This document shows, in pieces, positions 34,609 to 42,985 of a stretch of 63,438 nt of DNA. Under the pieces are notes generated by a model. It was not told the origin of the DNA and did no database searches. It was given only the letters and a program-made list of their open reading frames with translations. Position numbers and translations under genes: made by a program. Location of the stretch: the NCBI RefSeq assembly GCF_015356865.1, contig NZ_JAAFZA010000032.1, forward strand, positions 1 through 63,438. Reading direction: 5' to 3'. Position 1 is the stretch's first letter, and each line of letters opens with the position of its first letter. The DNA comes from Catenulispora pinisilvae (GTDB lineage: Bacteria > Actinomycetota > Actinomycetes > Streptomycetales > Catenulisporaceae).

Positions 34609-35538
34609 CTAGTTCGCGCGCGCTAGAACCCTTACCGCGTCCCACTTAGCGCGATAGCGCAGATACGCAGCGGTCACACCGGTGTCGTCACCCTGAGCCA
34701 GAGCGCCGAGACCATCTGCTACGTACCGGACCGAACAATCCAGGACCACTCCGTCCACCCGCTCCTCGGCGCCCAGCGCGCCCTGCGCTACCAGTAACCC
34801 CATCAGGCCGCCGTAATCGAGCTCTACGACAGACAACGGATGGAACTCCTCCAGCCACATCCCCAGCGTCTCCACAGCCTCCACGAGCGGACCCGCCCCG
34901 AGCGAGCGCTTCAGGACTCTCAACGCCCTGGCACACCGCTTGCGCGCCTGGCTCATCGCGGTGCGGAAGTGGAGCGTCGGGACCGCGACCTTCTCGGCGC
35001 CCTCGCGTCCGTCGTCGCCGTCACCGGCGCCCCCGCCGCCGTCCTCGCCGCCGCGTACCGCGTCCTCCAGACCGAACAGGACCAGCCAGCGGATCGGGAC
35101 CTGCCAGGACGCCGTCAGGATGTGCGGCAGTGCCTCCGGGTCGTCGGCCCACCACCGTTCGTACTCACTGTCGGCCCGGTCGAGCACCGCCTGCGGCCAG
35201 AACAGCCGCACGCCGCCGTCGCCGTGGACCGCGCGGAGTTCGGTGAGCGCCAGCCAGGACCGTAGACGCGACTGCCAAGGGCACAAGAGCGGGGCGGCAC
35301 CGTCGTCCAGCACATAGGCGACCCGCGCCTCGTTCTCCGGGACGGCGATCGGCGGGACCGCGATCAGCCCGCGCAGGGCGGCGCTCTGCTCCTCGGCGAG
35401 GGTCTTCGGCTCGGGGTTCCGCCGCAGCCAGTCCTCCCACTCCCCGCGCTCTCCGGCGGGGAATGCGGCCAGCGGCTCATAGACCCGCAAGTAGGCCATG
35501 TAGGGCGCCGGAATCGCGCCGCCGGGGGATGCGCGCAC
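34609..35538 (-). CDS. Conserved hypothetical protein next to bldC
   Basis: A protein of up to 309 aa with no signal peptide or membrane segment. Recognisable features are tryptophan-rich segments (LLCPWQSRLRSWLALTELRAVH, ASWQVPIRWLVLFGLED), a Gly/Asp/Glu-rich linker (GGEDGGGGAGDGDDGREGAE) and a helical second half with SVVELDYGGLMGLL. A similar protein accompanies bldC in Streptomyces as I recall, so a conserved but unknown role is likely. The start is uncertain: ATG near 35499 (MAYLRVYEPLAAFP) is an alternative. Confidence 0.72.
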   Translation of the reverse strand: MRASPGGAIPAPYMAYLRVYEPLAAFPAGERGEWEDWLRRNPEPKTLAEEQSAALRGLIAVPPIAVPENEARVAYVLDDGAAPLLCPWQSRLRSWLALTELRAVHGDGGVRLFWPQAVLDRADSEYERWWADDPEALPHILTASWQVPIRWLVLFGLEDAVRGGEDGGGGAGDGDDGREGAEKVAVPTLHFRTAMSQARKRCARALRVLKRSLGAGPLVEAVETLGMWLEEFHPLSVVELDYGGLMGLLVAQGALGAEERVDGVVLDCSVRYVADGLGALAQGDDTGVTAAYLRYRAKWDAVRVLARAN

Positions 35539-35785
35539 GTAGTGATGCTCTCACCTATGGCGCCGCCGCGCGTCACGCATGTGCCGGTCGGTCAACCGAT
35601 CCCGACGCGTCCCGAGCCATCTCAGCCCCACGCACCCCTGCGCGCCCCGGCCCGAATAGGCTTCCTCCATGCTGCCTCCGATCCCAGGATCGAAACCGGG
35701 CGATCCCCACGCGGCCCTGCGGAGGCCGGAGGCCGAGTACCACAGCAAGCCTCCCCGACCACCAGTCATCACCAGGAGCGACGCA

Positions 35786-36874
35786 GTGTCCGACAAGACT
35801 GACAACGACGTCAGCGAGGTATTCGCCAACGACCACGAGCAGGTCGTGTACTGCCGCGACGAAGAGACCGGCCTGAAGGCCATCATCGCGGTCCACAACA
35901 CCCTGCTCGGCCCCGGCCTCGGCGGTACCCGCTTCTTCCCCTACGCGAGCGAGCAGGACGCGCTGAAGGACGTCCTGCGTCTTTCGCGCGGCATGTCCTA
36001 CAAGAACGCCCTCGCCGGTCTGGACCTCGGCGGCGGCAAGGCCGTCATCATCGGCGACCCGAACGAGATCAAGTCCGAGGCGCTGCTGCGCGCCTACGGC
36101 CGCTTCGTGCAGTCCCTCAACGGGCGCTACTACACCGCCTGCGACGTCGGCACCTACGTGCAGGACATGGACGTCGTCTCCCGGGAGTCGAAGTACGTCA
36201 CCGGCCGCTCGGTGGAGTCCGGCGGCGCCGGCGACTCCTCCGTGCTCACCGCCTACGGCGTCTTCCAGGGCATGCGGGCCTCCGCCGAGTACCTGTGGGG
36301 CGCCCCGTCGCTGGCCGGCAAGCGGGTCGGCGTCTCCGGCGTCGGCAAGGTCGGCCGTTACCTGGTCGGGCACCTGATCGAGGACGGCGCGTCGGTCGTC
36401 GCCACCGACCCGTACGAAGGTGCCGTGCAGTGGCTGCGCGACAACTTCGCGCAGGTGGAGATCGTCTCCAGCGCCGAAGAGCTGATCGGGGCAGACATAG
36501 ACGTCTACGCCCCGTGCGCGCTCGGCGGCGCCCTGGACGACGCCACGGTCGCCGCGCTCACCGCGAAGATCGTCTGCGGTGCGGCGAACAACCAGCTCGC
36601 GCACCCCGGCGTGGAGAAGCAGCTGGAGGCCCGCGGCATCCTGTACGCGCCCGACTACCTGGTGAACTCCGGCGGTGTGATCCAAGTCGCAGACGAGATC
36701 CAGGGGTTCGATTTCGAGCGGGCCAAGCGCCGGGCGTCGGGGATTTTCGACACCACGATGCGGATCTACTCCCTGGCATCGGAGGAGGGTGTGCCCCCCT
36801 CGGTGGCCGCAGACCGGCTCGCCGAGCGGCGCATGCGGGACGTGGGTCGCTTGCGGGGCGTATACCTTCCGTAA
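35786..36874 (+). CDS. vdh: Leu/Phe/Val dehydrogenase (valine dehydrogenase type)
   Basis: A 362-aa NAD-dependent branched-chain amino acid dehydrogenase. The substrate domain has [21 protein letters not shown], then [23 protein letters not shown] with the catalytic Lys. The Rossmann fold has [17 protein letters not shown], and CGAANNQL is conserved. It deaminates valine, leucine or related amino acids to keto acids that feed branched-chain fatty acid and polyketide precursors. GTG 35786 follows AGGAG. The stop TAA is the first three bases of a 228-bp palindromic element. Confidence 0.92.
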   Translation: MSDKTDNDVSEVFANDHEQVVYCRDEETGLKAIIAVHNTLLGPGLGGTRFFPYASEQDALKDVLRLSRGMSYKNALAGLDLGGGKAVIIGDPNEIKSEALLRAYGRFVQSLNGRYYTACDVGTYVQDMDVVSRESKYVTGRSVESGGAGDSSVLTAYGVFQGMRASAEYLWGAPSLAGKRVGVSGVGKVGRYLVGHLIEDGASVVATDPYEGAVQWLRDNFAQVEIVSSAEELIGADIDVYAPCALGGALDDATVAALTAKIVCGAANNQLAHPGVEKQLEARGILYAPDYLVNSGGVIQVADEIQGFDFERAKRRASGIFDTTMRIYSLASEEGVPPSVAADRLAERRMRDVGRLRGVYLP

Positions 36875-37099
36875 GGGTGACCGAGGAATGGTGGACGGGC
36901 GGAAAATCGCCGGAGCTCCGAGCCTGGCCGCACCGGTCCCTTGCCATGCGCTGCGCTTACGGCAAGCCAAGGACCCACAGCCAACACCGGGCTGAGGGTC
37001 CTTGTCCGGCACGCCCAGCCTCGTTCCCGACGAGTTTTCCGTGCGCCGCGGCGGCGCTGCCGCCTCGCCAGACCGACCACCATTCCTCGGTCACCCTTA
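36872..37099. repeat. Palindromic MITE-like element, copy A
   Basis: A 228-bp element bounded by a 23-bp perfect terminal inverted repeat (36872-36894 and 37077-37099; core GACCGAGGAATGGTGG). The arms stay complementary inward, through GGAAAA and CGAG-CTGG blocks, with an extra about 35 nt on the right arm. The centre has its own hairpin: AAGGACCC at 36969-36976 with GGGTCCTT at 36996-37003. The left end includes the vdh stop codon. Copy B at 37800-38042 is the same element in opposite orientation. Confidence 0.88.
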
Positions 37100-37341
37100 G
37101 CCTCCCGATAGGACGCCTCGTCAGATACCCCCGGTGGCGCGTGGCATCGATGCGGGTATAAGCGCTATCGTGGGGTCGTGCCTGTGACACCCGAGTAACG
37201 CGGTCGGCTATGCCTGTTCGTGCCGATCAGCCGTATGGCTCGTACCGATCGGTTGGGGAAACAGGTACCGTGAGTTCTCACGACTGACCGTATGACCGGA
37301 GCAGGGGCAGACCAGCCCCGATCGTTGAGGGGGTCGAGCCA
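37100..37341 (+). promoter_or_regulatory. Leader/promoter region of the DUF3073 gene
   Basis: A 242-bp gap with no gene. TATCGT at 37166-37171 could be a -10 box. Downstream are several small stems: a CCGATCAGCC-GTAT-GGCT hairpin near 37220-37250, and GGGGC-AGACCA-GCCCC near 37302-37317, just ahead of the GAGGGGGT ribosome-binding site. It may be a structured 5' leader; no known riboswitch was recognised. Confidence 0.4.
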
Positions 37342-37617
37342 ATGGGGCGCGGCCGGGCCAAGGCCAAGCAGACGCGGGTCGCCCGAGACCTGAAGTATCG
37401 CGACGTGGGGACCGACCTGACGCAGCTCCAGCGTGAGCTGCAACGGGACGGGCACACGTCCAACGGGCACACCGCCGAGGCACCGTCGCAGCAAGAAGAC
37501 GACGACGACGCGGACGACGACGAGTTGTACGCGAAGTACGCCGACGATGACGGCGTCGATGACGACTACGACAGCGCGGACGACGGCGGTTCCCACCGCA
37601 GTCACCACCGCAGTTGA
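37342..37617 (+). CDS. DUF3073 family protein
   Basis: A 91-aa actinobacterial protein of the DUF3073 family. The conserved N-terminus reads MGRGRAKAKQTRVARDLKYR, the middle GTDLTQLQRELQ, and the C-terminal half is an acidic tail with DDELYAKYADDDG. It is basic at one end and acidic at the other, with no membrane segment. It is conserved between vdh and purM in streptomycetes as I recall. Function unknown; a nucleic-acid-binding or RNA-associated role would fit the basic N-terminus but is a guess. Confidence 0.92.
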   Translation: MGRGRAKAKQTRVARDLKYRDVGTDLTQLQRELQRDGHTSNGHTAEAPSQQEDDDDADDDELYAKYADDDGVDDDYDSADDGGSHRSHHRS

Positions 37618-37649
37618 GGCTGGACCGGGCCGCCGAGCACCGGTTGAGT

Positions 37650-37674
37650 AGGCCCGTCCCACTGGGACGGGCCT
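37650..37674 (+). terminator. Terminator after DUF3073 gene
   Basis: AGGCCCGTCCC-ACT-GGGACGGGCCT, a perfect 11-bp stem with a 3-nt loop, is followed by TCGTC, 32 bp after the stop codon. Confidence 0.8.
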
Positions 37675-37799
37675 TCGTCACGCCTTAAAGAGATGCCCAC
37701 GCGTGATGTGCGTGTGGTTGGTGGGACAGATGATGCGCCCCAGCGGGGTCACCGCCGAGGCGCCTTCTTGGCTTTCCCGAAAAGCAGCAGGTACTACTT
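37675..37799. other. Gap between DUF3073 terminator and copy B
   Basis: 125 bp with no recognisable gene or signal. Long frames across this region only read through the palindromic element. Confidence 0.5.
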
Positions 37800-38042
37800 A
37801 GAGCGACCGAGGATTGGTGGCCGGTCTGGCGAGGCGGCGCAGCCGCCGCAGCGCACGGAAAACTCGGCGGGAACGAGGCTGGGCGTGCCGGACGGACGCC
37901 CTCGACCCGGCCCGCGCCTGCGCGCAAATTGGCACGAGCGTCGTGGGCGGTCGGCTTGCAAGCGCAGCGCCGCAAGGCACCGGTGCGGCCAGCCTCGGAG
38001 CTCCGCCGATTTTCCGCCCGGCCACCAATCCTCGGTCGCTCT
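37800..38042. repeat. Palindromic MITE-like element, copy B (inverted relative to A)
   Basis: A 243-bp element with a 25-bp perfect terminal inverted repeat (37800-37824 and 38018-38042; core GACCGAGGATTGGTGG). Reversed, it aligns with copy A through both arms; only the centre differs. It ends 2 bp before the purM stop codon. CTAC occurs on both flanks (37794-37797 and 38045-38048), possibly a target-site duplication or chance. Confidence 0.88.
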
Positions 38043-38044
38043 TA

Positions 38045-39133
38045 CTACTGCGCGTAGTCGCCGTGCAGGGACGCCGCGCCGTCGCCGCCCTTCGCACCGC
38101 CGACGGTCGCCGTGCCGTCCGCCGCCGCGACGACCTCGCCGCACACCCAGCCCGGCAGCCCGCGCTCGGCCAGCAGCGCCAGTGCCGGGTCCACCGATGC
38201 CGCCGGAAGCACCGCGACCATGCCGACACCCATGTTCAGCGTCTTCTCCAGCTCCAGCGTCGCGACCCCGCCGAGCGCGCCGACCGTGGTGAACACCGCC
38301 GGCGGCGTCCAGGTCGCGCGGTCCAGCCGCGCTTCCAGCCCCGCCGGGATGATCCGCGCGATGTTGGCCGCCACGCCGCCGCCGGTGATGTGCGAGAACG
38401 CGTGCACCTGGACGTGCGCGATCAGCGCCAGGCAGTCCAGCGAGTAGATCCGGGTCGGCTCCAGCAGCTCCTCGCCGAGGGTGCGGCCGAACTCCGGCAC
38501 CTCGCGGTCCAGCTGCCAGCCGGCGACGTCGAAGAACACGTGCCGCAGCAGCGAGTACCCGTTGGAGTGCGCGCCGGAGGAGGCCATCGCGACCAGCACG
38601 TCGCCCTCGCGGACCCGCTCCGGGCCGAGCACCTTGTCGGCCTCGACCACGCCGGTCCCGGCTCCGGCCACGTCGTACTCACCCGGCTTGAGCAGGCCCG
38701 GGTGCTCCGCGGTCTCGCCGCCGACCAGCGCACAGCCGGCCAGCACACAGCCCTCGGCGATGCCCTTGACGATCCCGGCGACGACCTCGGGCACCACCTT
38801 GCCGGTGGCGATGTAGTCGGTCATGAACAGCGGCTCGGCCCCGCACACCACCAGGTCGTCCACGACCATGCCGACCAGGTCCCGGCCGATGGTGTCGTGC
38901 CGGTCCAGGCGCTGCGCGATCGCCACCTTGGTGCCGACGCCGTCGGTGGAGGTGGCCAGCAGCGGCCGGTCGTACGCCTTCAGCGCGGAGGCGTCGAACA
39001 GGCCCGCGAAGCCGCCGATGCCGCCCAGCACCTCCGGCCGCCGGGTCTTGGCGACCCACTCCTTCATCAGCTCGACCGCGCGGTCGCCGGCCTCGATGTC
39101 GACGCCGGCGGCGGCGTAAGTGGCTCCTGACAT
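38045..39133 (-). CDS. purM: Phosphoribosylformylglycinamidine cyclo-ligase
   Basis: A 362-aa AIR synthetase that closes the imidazole ring in purine step five, using ATP. It begins TYAAAGVDIEAGDRAVELMK and has GIGGFAGLFD, STDGVGTKVAIA (the nucleotide/Mg site) and the typical SNGYSLLRHV and ITGGGVAANIARI segments. The C-terminus has a short Gly/Asp-rich tail. It lies 53 bp downstream of purF on the same strand and is probably co-transcribed. The 3' end abuts element B, which may end the transcript. Confidence 0.96.
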   Translation of the reverse strand: MSGATYAAAGVDIEAGDRAVELMKEWVAKTRRPEVLGGIGGFAGLFDASALKAYDRPLLATSTDGVGTKVAIAQRLDRHDTIGRDLVGMVVDDLVVCGAEPLFMTDYIATGKVVPEVVAGIVKGIAEGCVLAGCALVGGETAEHPGLLKPGEYDVAGAGTGVVEADKVLGPERVREGDVLVAMASSGAHSNGYSLLRHVFFDVAGWQLDREVPEFGRTLGEELLEPTRIYSLDCLALIAHVQVHAFSHITGGGVAANIARIIPAGLEARLDRATWTPPAVFTTVGALGGVATLELEKTLNMGVGMVAVLPAASVDPALALLAERGLPGWVCGEVVAAADGTATVGGAKGGDGAASLHGDYAQ

Positions 39134-39186
39134 GGGGGTTCCTTCGGTGTATGCCTTGAGCGGCGGTCAGCGTCGGCCGCGCTCGG

Positions 39187-40704
39187 TCACGGGCGCGACA
39201 GGGCGTCGGTGTGGGCCAGCGGGTCGACCGCGATCTCCAGGAGGTGCTTGCCCAGCAGCTCCTCCTCCGGCAGCGCGATCGGGTAGACACCGTCGAAGCA
39301 CGCGCGGCACAGCCGCTCGGCGCTCTGGTGCGTGGCCGCGGTCATACCGTCCAGGGTGATGTACGCCAGCGAGTCGGCGCCTATCGACTTGGCGATCTCC
39401 TCGGTGCTCAGACCGTTGGCGATCAGCTCGGCGCGGGTGGCGAAGTCGATGCCGTAGAAGCACGGCCACTTCACCGGCGGGGAGGAGATCCGCAGGTGCA
39501 CCTCGACGGCCCCGGCCTCGCGCAGCATCTTCAGCACCGCCCGCTGGGTGTTGCCGCGCACGATCGAGTCGTCCACCACGACCAGCCGCTTGCCCTCGAT
39601 CACCTCGCGCAGCGGGTTCAGCTTCAGCCGCACGCCCAGCTGGCGCAGGGTCTGGCTGGGCTGGATGAAGGTGCGGCCGACATAGGCGTTCTTCACGAAG
39701 CCCGAGCCGTACGGGATGCCCGACTCCTCGGCGTAGCCGATGGCGGCCGGCGTCCCGGACTCCGGCGTGGCGATCACCAGGTCGGCCTCGACCGGCGCCT
39801 CGCGGGCCAGGATGCGGCCCATCTCCACGCGCGCGGCGTGCACGTTCCGGCCGGCCAGGGTGGCGTCCGGGCGGGCCAGGTAGACGTACTCGAAGACGCA
39901 GCCCTTGGGCCGCGGCTCGGCGAAGTGCCGCGAGCGCAGGCCGTTCTCGTCGACGGCGATCAGCTCGCCGGGCTCGATCTCGCGGATGAAGCTGGCACCG
40001 ACGGTGTCCAGCGCGGCCTGCTCGGAGGCCACGACCCAGCCGCGGTCCAGCCGGCCCAGCATCAGCGGCCGCACGCCCTGCGGGTCGCGCGCCGCGTAGA
40101 GCGTGGTCTCGTCCATGAAGACCAGGGAGAAGGCGCCGCGCAGCAGCGGCAGCACCTCCACGGCCGCGTCCTCCAGGGACCGGTCCGGGTAGGACGACAG
40201 CAGCTCGGTCATCAGGCCGGTGTCCGAGGTCATGGCGTGCTTGTCGGTGACCCCGGTCACGGCCCGCCGCTCGGCGGCCAGCCGCGCCAGCTCGCCGGTG
40301 TTGGTCAGGTTGCCGTTGTGGCCCAGGGCCACGGCGCCGTGCGCGGTGGCGCGGAAGGTCGGCTGTGCGTTCTCCCACACCGAGGAGCCGGTGGTGGAGT
40401 AGCGGTTGTGGCCGATGGCCAGGTAGCCCTGCAGGGACTGCAAGGTGGCCTCGTCGAAGACCTGGGAGACCAGGCCCATGTCCTTGTAGACCAGGATCTG
40501 GTTGCCGTTCGAGACGGCGATCCCGGCGGATTCCTGGCCGCGGTGCTGGAGCGCGTACAGGCCGAAGTACGCGAGCTTGGCGACCTCTTCGCCGGGGGCC
40601 CAGACACCGAAGACTCCGCAGGCATCCTGCGGGCCGGTGTCCTGGGGATCTAGTTCGTGGGTGAGTCTGCCATCGCCGGGGCGGAAGCCGGAAGGGTGGA
40701 TCAC
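39187..40704 (-). CDS. purF: Amidophosphoribosyltransferase
   Basis: A 505-aa enzyme of the first committed step of purine synthesis, making phosphoribosylamine from PRPP and glutamine. A 28-residue leader ends at the catalytic Cys29 (DACGVFGVW), which suggests propeptide cleavage as in the Bacillus type. QHRGQESAGIAV, GHNRYSTTGSS and HNGNLTNTGELA belong to the glutaminase domain. VVVDDSIVRGNT is the PRPP motif, and several Cys residues near the C-terminus fit iron-sulphur binding. It sits upstream of purM and downstream of the maleylpyruvate-isomerase-like gene. Confidence 0.96.
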   Translation of the reverse strand: MIHPSGFRPGDGRLTHELDPQDTGPQDACGVFGVWAPGEEVAKLAYFGLYALQHRGQESAGIAVSNGNQILVYKDMGLVSQVFDEATLQSLQGYLAIGHNRYSTTGSSVWENAQPTFRATAHGAVALGHNGNLTNTGELARLAAERRAVTGVTDKHAMTSDTGLMTELLSSYPDRSLEDAAVEVLPLLRGAFSLVFMDETTLYAARDPQGVRPLMLGRLDRGWVVASEQAALDTVGASFIREIEPGELIAVDENGLRSRHFAEPRPKGCVFEYVYLARPDATLAGRNVHAARVEMGRILAREAPVEADLVIATPESGTPAAIGYAEESGIPYGSGFVKNAYVGRTFIQPSQTLRQLGVRLKLNPLREVIEGKRLVVVDDSIVRGNTQRAVLKMLREAGAVEVHLRISSPPVKWPCFYGIDFATRAELIANGLSTEEIAKSIGADSLAYITLDGMTAATHQSAERLCRACFDGVYPIALPEEELLGKHLLEIAVDPLAHTDALSRP

Positions 40705-40792
40705 ACATCGAGTCTAAGCCACGGACTGTGATGATCCTCCCGACCGATATACCTGCCTATCTGCAAATAGGACCATCGGCGCGGCTATGGCC

Positions 40793-41560
40793 TCATCCCA
40801 TCAGGGGCAGGAACTCCTTCAGGTCCGCCCGCTGCCCGCTGGCCGCCACCAGGGCCTCATCCATCGCTTCAGCCCAGGTCATCCGGCCGGCGGCGAGCCG
40901 GATCCAGGTCCGCGGCGCCATCTCGACCACGTTCGGCGGGGTGCCGCGGGTGTGGCGCGGACCCGCCACACACTGCACCGCGGCGAACGGCGGCACCCGC
41001 AGCTCCACGGAATTGCCCGGGACCTTGGCCGCCATCGCGTCGGCCAACTGGCGGACGGTGATCGCCAGCGCCTCCCGGTCGTGCGGGAACTCGATCCCGG
41101 TGGACCGCTCCAGGTCGTCGGCGTGCACCGTGGCCTCCACGATCCGCGAGACCAGGAAGTCGTCGAACCGCATCGGGCCGAACCGCATGGCGATCAGGTC
41201 CTCGTCGCCGTAGCGCGCCATGAGCTTCTCGGCCTCGGCCACCTCCTGGGCCAGCACCACGCCGCCGTCCACCAGCTCCCGGGTGCCGGCGTCGACCGCG
41301 GCGCCGGCGGTCGGCGTCGAGGTCATCCAGTCGTAGACCTCGGCCTGCGCCCCGGACACCGGCTCGGCCGCCCGGGCCAGGACCGTGTGCACGGTGAAGG
41401 CCACGTGGCCGACCAGCGTCTTCACGTCCCAGCCGGTCAGCTTCGACGGCTCGGCCAGCTGCTCCGGCGTCAGGCGCGCGGCGTATCCGACATGGGCCTG
41501 CCACTGGTTCGCGACCGCTTGGCGGACCTTGGCGGGGGCGGGACGGCGGGTCTTCGGCAT
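40793..41560 (-). CDS. Maleylpyruvate-isomerase-like / sterol carrier family protein
   Basis: A 255-aa protein. The N-terminal DinB/MDMPI helical bundle has VANQWQAHVGYAARLTPEQL and LTGWDVKTLVGHVAFTVHT (a metal-binding His). The middle has IVEATVHADDLERST (another conserved His), and the C-terminus resembles the sterol carrier-like region. ATG 41560 begins the conserved PAPAKVRQAV. It is conserved next to purF in streptomycetes as I recall; it may use mycothiol as a cofactor, as relatives do. Its link to purine synthesis is only positional. Confidence 0.82.
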   Translation of the reverse strand: MPKTRRPAPAKVRQAVANQWQAHVGYAARLTPEQLAEPSKLTGWDVKTLVGHVAFTVHTVLARAAEPVSGAQAEVYDWMTSTPTAGAAVDAGTRELVDGGVVLAQEVAEAEKLMARYGDEDLIAMRFGPMRFDDFLVSRIVEATVHADDLERSTGIEFPHDREALAITVRQLADAMAAKVPGNSVELRVPPFAAVQCVAGPRHTRGTPPNVVEMAPRTWIRLAAGRMTWAEAMDEALVAASGQRADLKEFLPLMG

Positions 41561-41747
41561 GTCGCGGAATATAGCGGAGCACTGAGACGGCCGGGAGGGC
41601 CAATCCGGGTGCTTTGGCACGCGGAGGACATGTTCTGACGTCCACGTATCAGTGCCGCGCAGCCTCTCCCGACAAACTCATCCGTTCCGGTGAACAGTGT
41701 CGCGAGTTGCGGTGATCTGCCTGATTCGCGACTACCGTGCTGTCACC

Positions 41748-42107
41748 GTGATCACCGCCCAGACTCCCGCCCCGACCCCCGAACGCCCGGCCCTGGCCGG
41801 CGCGATCGACGCCCAGGCACGCCGGATGGACCAGTTGTCCGCCGCGATCGTCCGGGCCACCTCCCAGGTGACCTGGTCCGGCCGGGCCGCGGAGCGATTC
41901 CGGGCGCGAGCCGCGGAGCGCTCGCGGGAGTGCCTGCAACTGGCGGTGGCGCTGCGGGCTTCGGCCGAGCGGGTGCATGCGGCGGCTATGGCGGCGGTTG
42001 GGGCGGTTGGGGCTGCTGGCGCGGCACAAGCGGGGCCGGACGCGTGGCCCGCGCACAGCGGCCAGAGCGACGTCGGCGAGCCGGTCGCGCCGGGGTTAGC
42101 GCGGTGA
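41748..42107 (+). CDS. WXG100-like small helical protein
   Basis: A 119-aa protein from GTG 41748 (a GTG at 41697 is an alternative adding 17 residues). It shows the WXG100 arrangement: helix LAGAIDAQARRMDQLSAAIV, the turn TWSG (WXG), then the helix RAAERFRARAAERSRECLQL. The C-terminal part is Ala/Gly-rich. WXG proteins are substrates or adaptors of type VII secretion. The gene overlaps the next, an NlpC/P60-like gene, by GTGA, so the two act together. No ESX core genes are in the window. Confidence 0.7.
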   Translation: MITAQTPAPTPERPALAGAIDAQARRMDQLSAAIVRATSQVTWSGRAAERFRARAAERSRECLQLAVALRASAERVHAAAMAAVGAVGAAGAAQAGPDAWPAHSGQSDVGEPVAPGLAR

Positions 42108-42955
42108 GTATCGAGAAGGAGTCGGCGGGCGCCAGCTTCTACGCGCTCGGACCGGAATTCGAGTGGTTGGCTTCGGCGTGGGACGGCTTCGCCCGCGAAC
42201 TGGCCGAGGTCAGCACGACGTTGCGACACGTCGTCGAGGCCGCCACCGCGGATCCGCAGCTGGCCGCCGAGTCCTCGGGCCTGGCGGCGCTGGAGTCGGC
42301 GACCGACCGGCTGCTGCGTGAACTGGTCGACGACGCCGCGCGCATCCGGCGGACGCAGGCGACGTACGAGCAGGCTGACGCTACGGTCCACGCGGCCGTA
42401 CCCCCCACGCAGCCCGCCGCCTCACCACCCGTGTTCGGCGTTCCCTCGCCGGCCGAATACCAGGGGGAGGCCACACCCGGGCCGCCCGACGGCTCAGGCC
42501 TCTGGCACCCGGCGACCGCCCAACCCCAAGACCTCTCCGAAACCGCCCTCGGCACCCTGAGCCGCCTGCGCCGCCAGATCGTCGCCCGCGCCGAACACTG
42601 GGTCGCCCAGCACGTCCCCTACAACCAGCACGTCTGGCACGAGGGCTACCGCACCGACTGCGCGGGCTACGTCTCCATGTGCTGGGGCCTGCGCGACTCC
42701 CTGGTCACCTCGGCCATGCCCCATGTAGCGCACCGCATCGCCAAAGAAGACCTGCGCCCCGGCGACGTCCTGCTGAACACCGACGTCGCCACCGGCCACG
42801 TCATCATCTTCGACCGCTGGGCCGACTACGCGCACAACTCCTACGTCGGCTACGAGCTGTGCCCGCAGGGGACACTGCACCACGTGATCCCGTACCCGTA
42901 CTACAGCGGGTTCGGCGTGTACGAGCCCTACCGCAACAACAATGCGGGTGACTGA
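42104..42955 (+). CDS. Helical N-terminus fused to NlpC/P60-like cysteine peptidase domain
   Basis: A 283-aa protein. Residues 1-105 form a WXG/LXG-like coiled helical module (FEWLASAWDGFARELAEVSTTL). Residues 106-160 are a Pro-rich linker. The C-terminal 120 residues look like an NlpC/P60 hydrolase: the catalytic Cys186 in RTDCAGYVSMCWG, RPGDVLLN, and the catalytic His232 in GHVIIFDRW. No signal peptide is present, which fits export with its WXG-like partner by a type VII system. It probably cleaves peptidoglycan peptides or acts as a secreted effector. The start overlaps the upstream stop. Confidence 0.78.
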   Translation: MSIEKESAGASFYALGPEFEWLASAWDGFARELAEVSTTLRHVVEAATADPQLAAESSGLAALESATDRLLRELVDDAARIRRTQATYEQADATVHAAVPPTQPAASPPVFGVPSPAEYQGEATPGPPDGSGLWHPATAQPQDLSETALGTLSRLRRQIVARAEHWVAQHVPYNQHVWHEGYRTDCAGYVSMCWGLRDSLVTSAMPHVAHRIAKEDLRPGDVLLNTDVATGHVIIFDRWADYAHNSYVGYELCPQGTLHHVIPYPYYSGFGVYEPYRNNNAGD

Positions 42956-42985
42956 TCAGCACCGTGCGCCTACCGTGGACGCACT

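Noticed and set aside
36875-38040. Several 75-290-codon frames sharing PARPASF and SFPCAAAA segments
   Set aside because: They read through the palindromic elements and resemble each other only because the DNA is repeated.
37794-38048. CTAC flanks as proof of transposition of copy B
   Set aside because: Four bases can match by chance, and copy A shows no such duplication; kept only as a hint.
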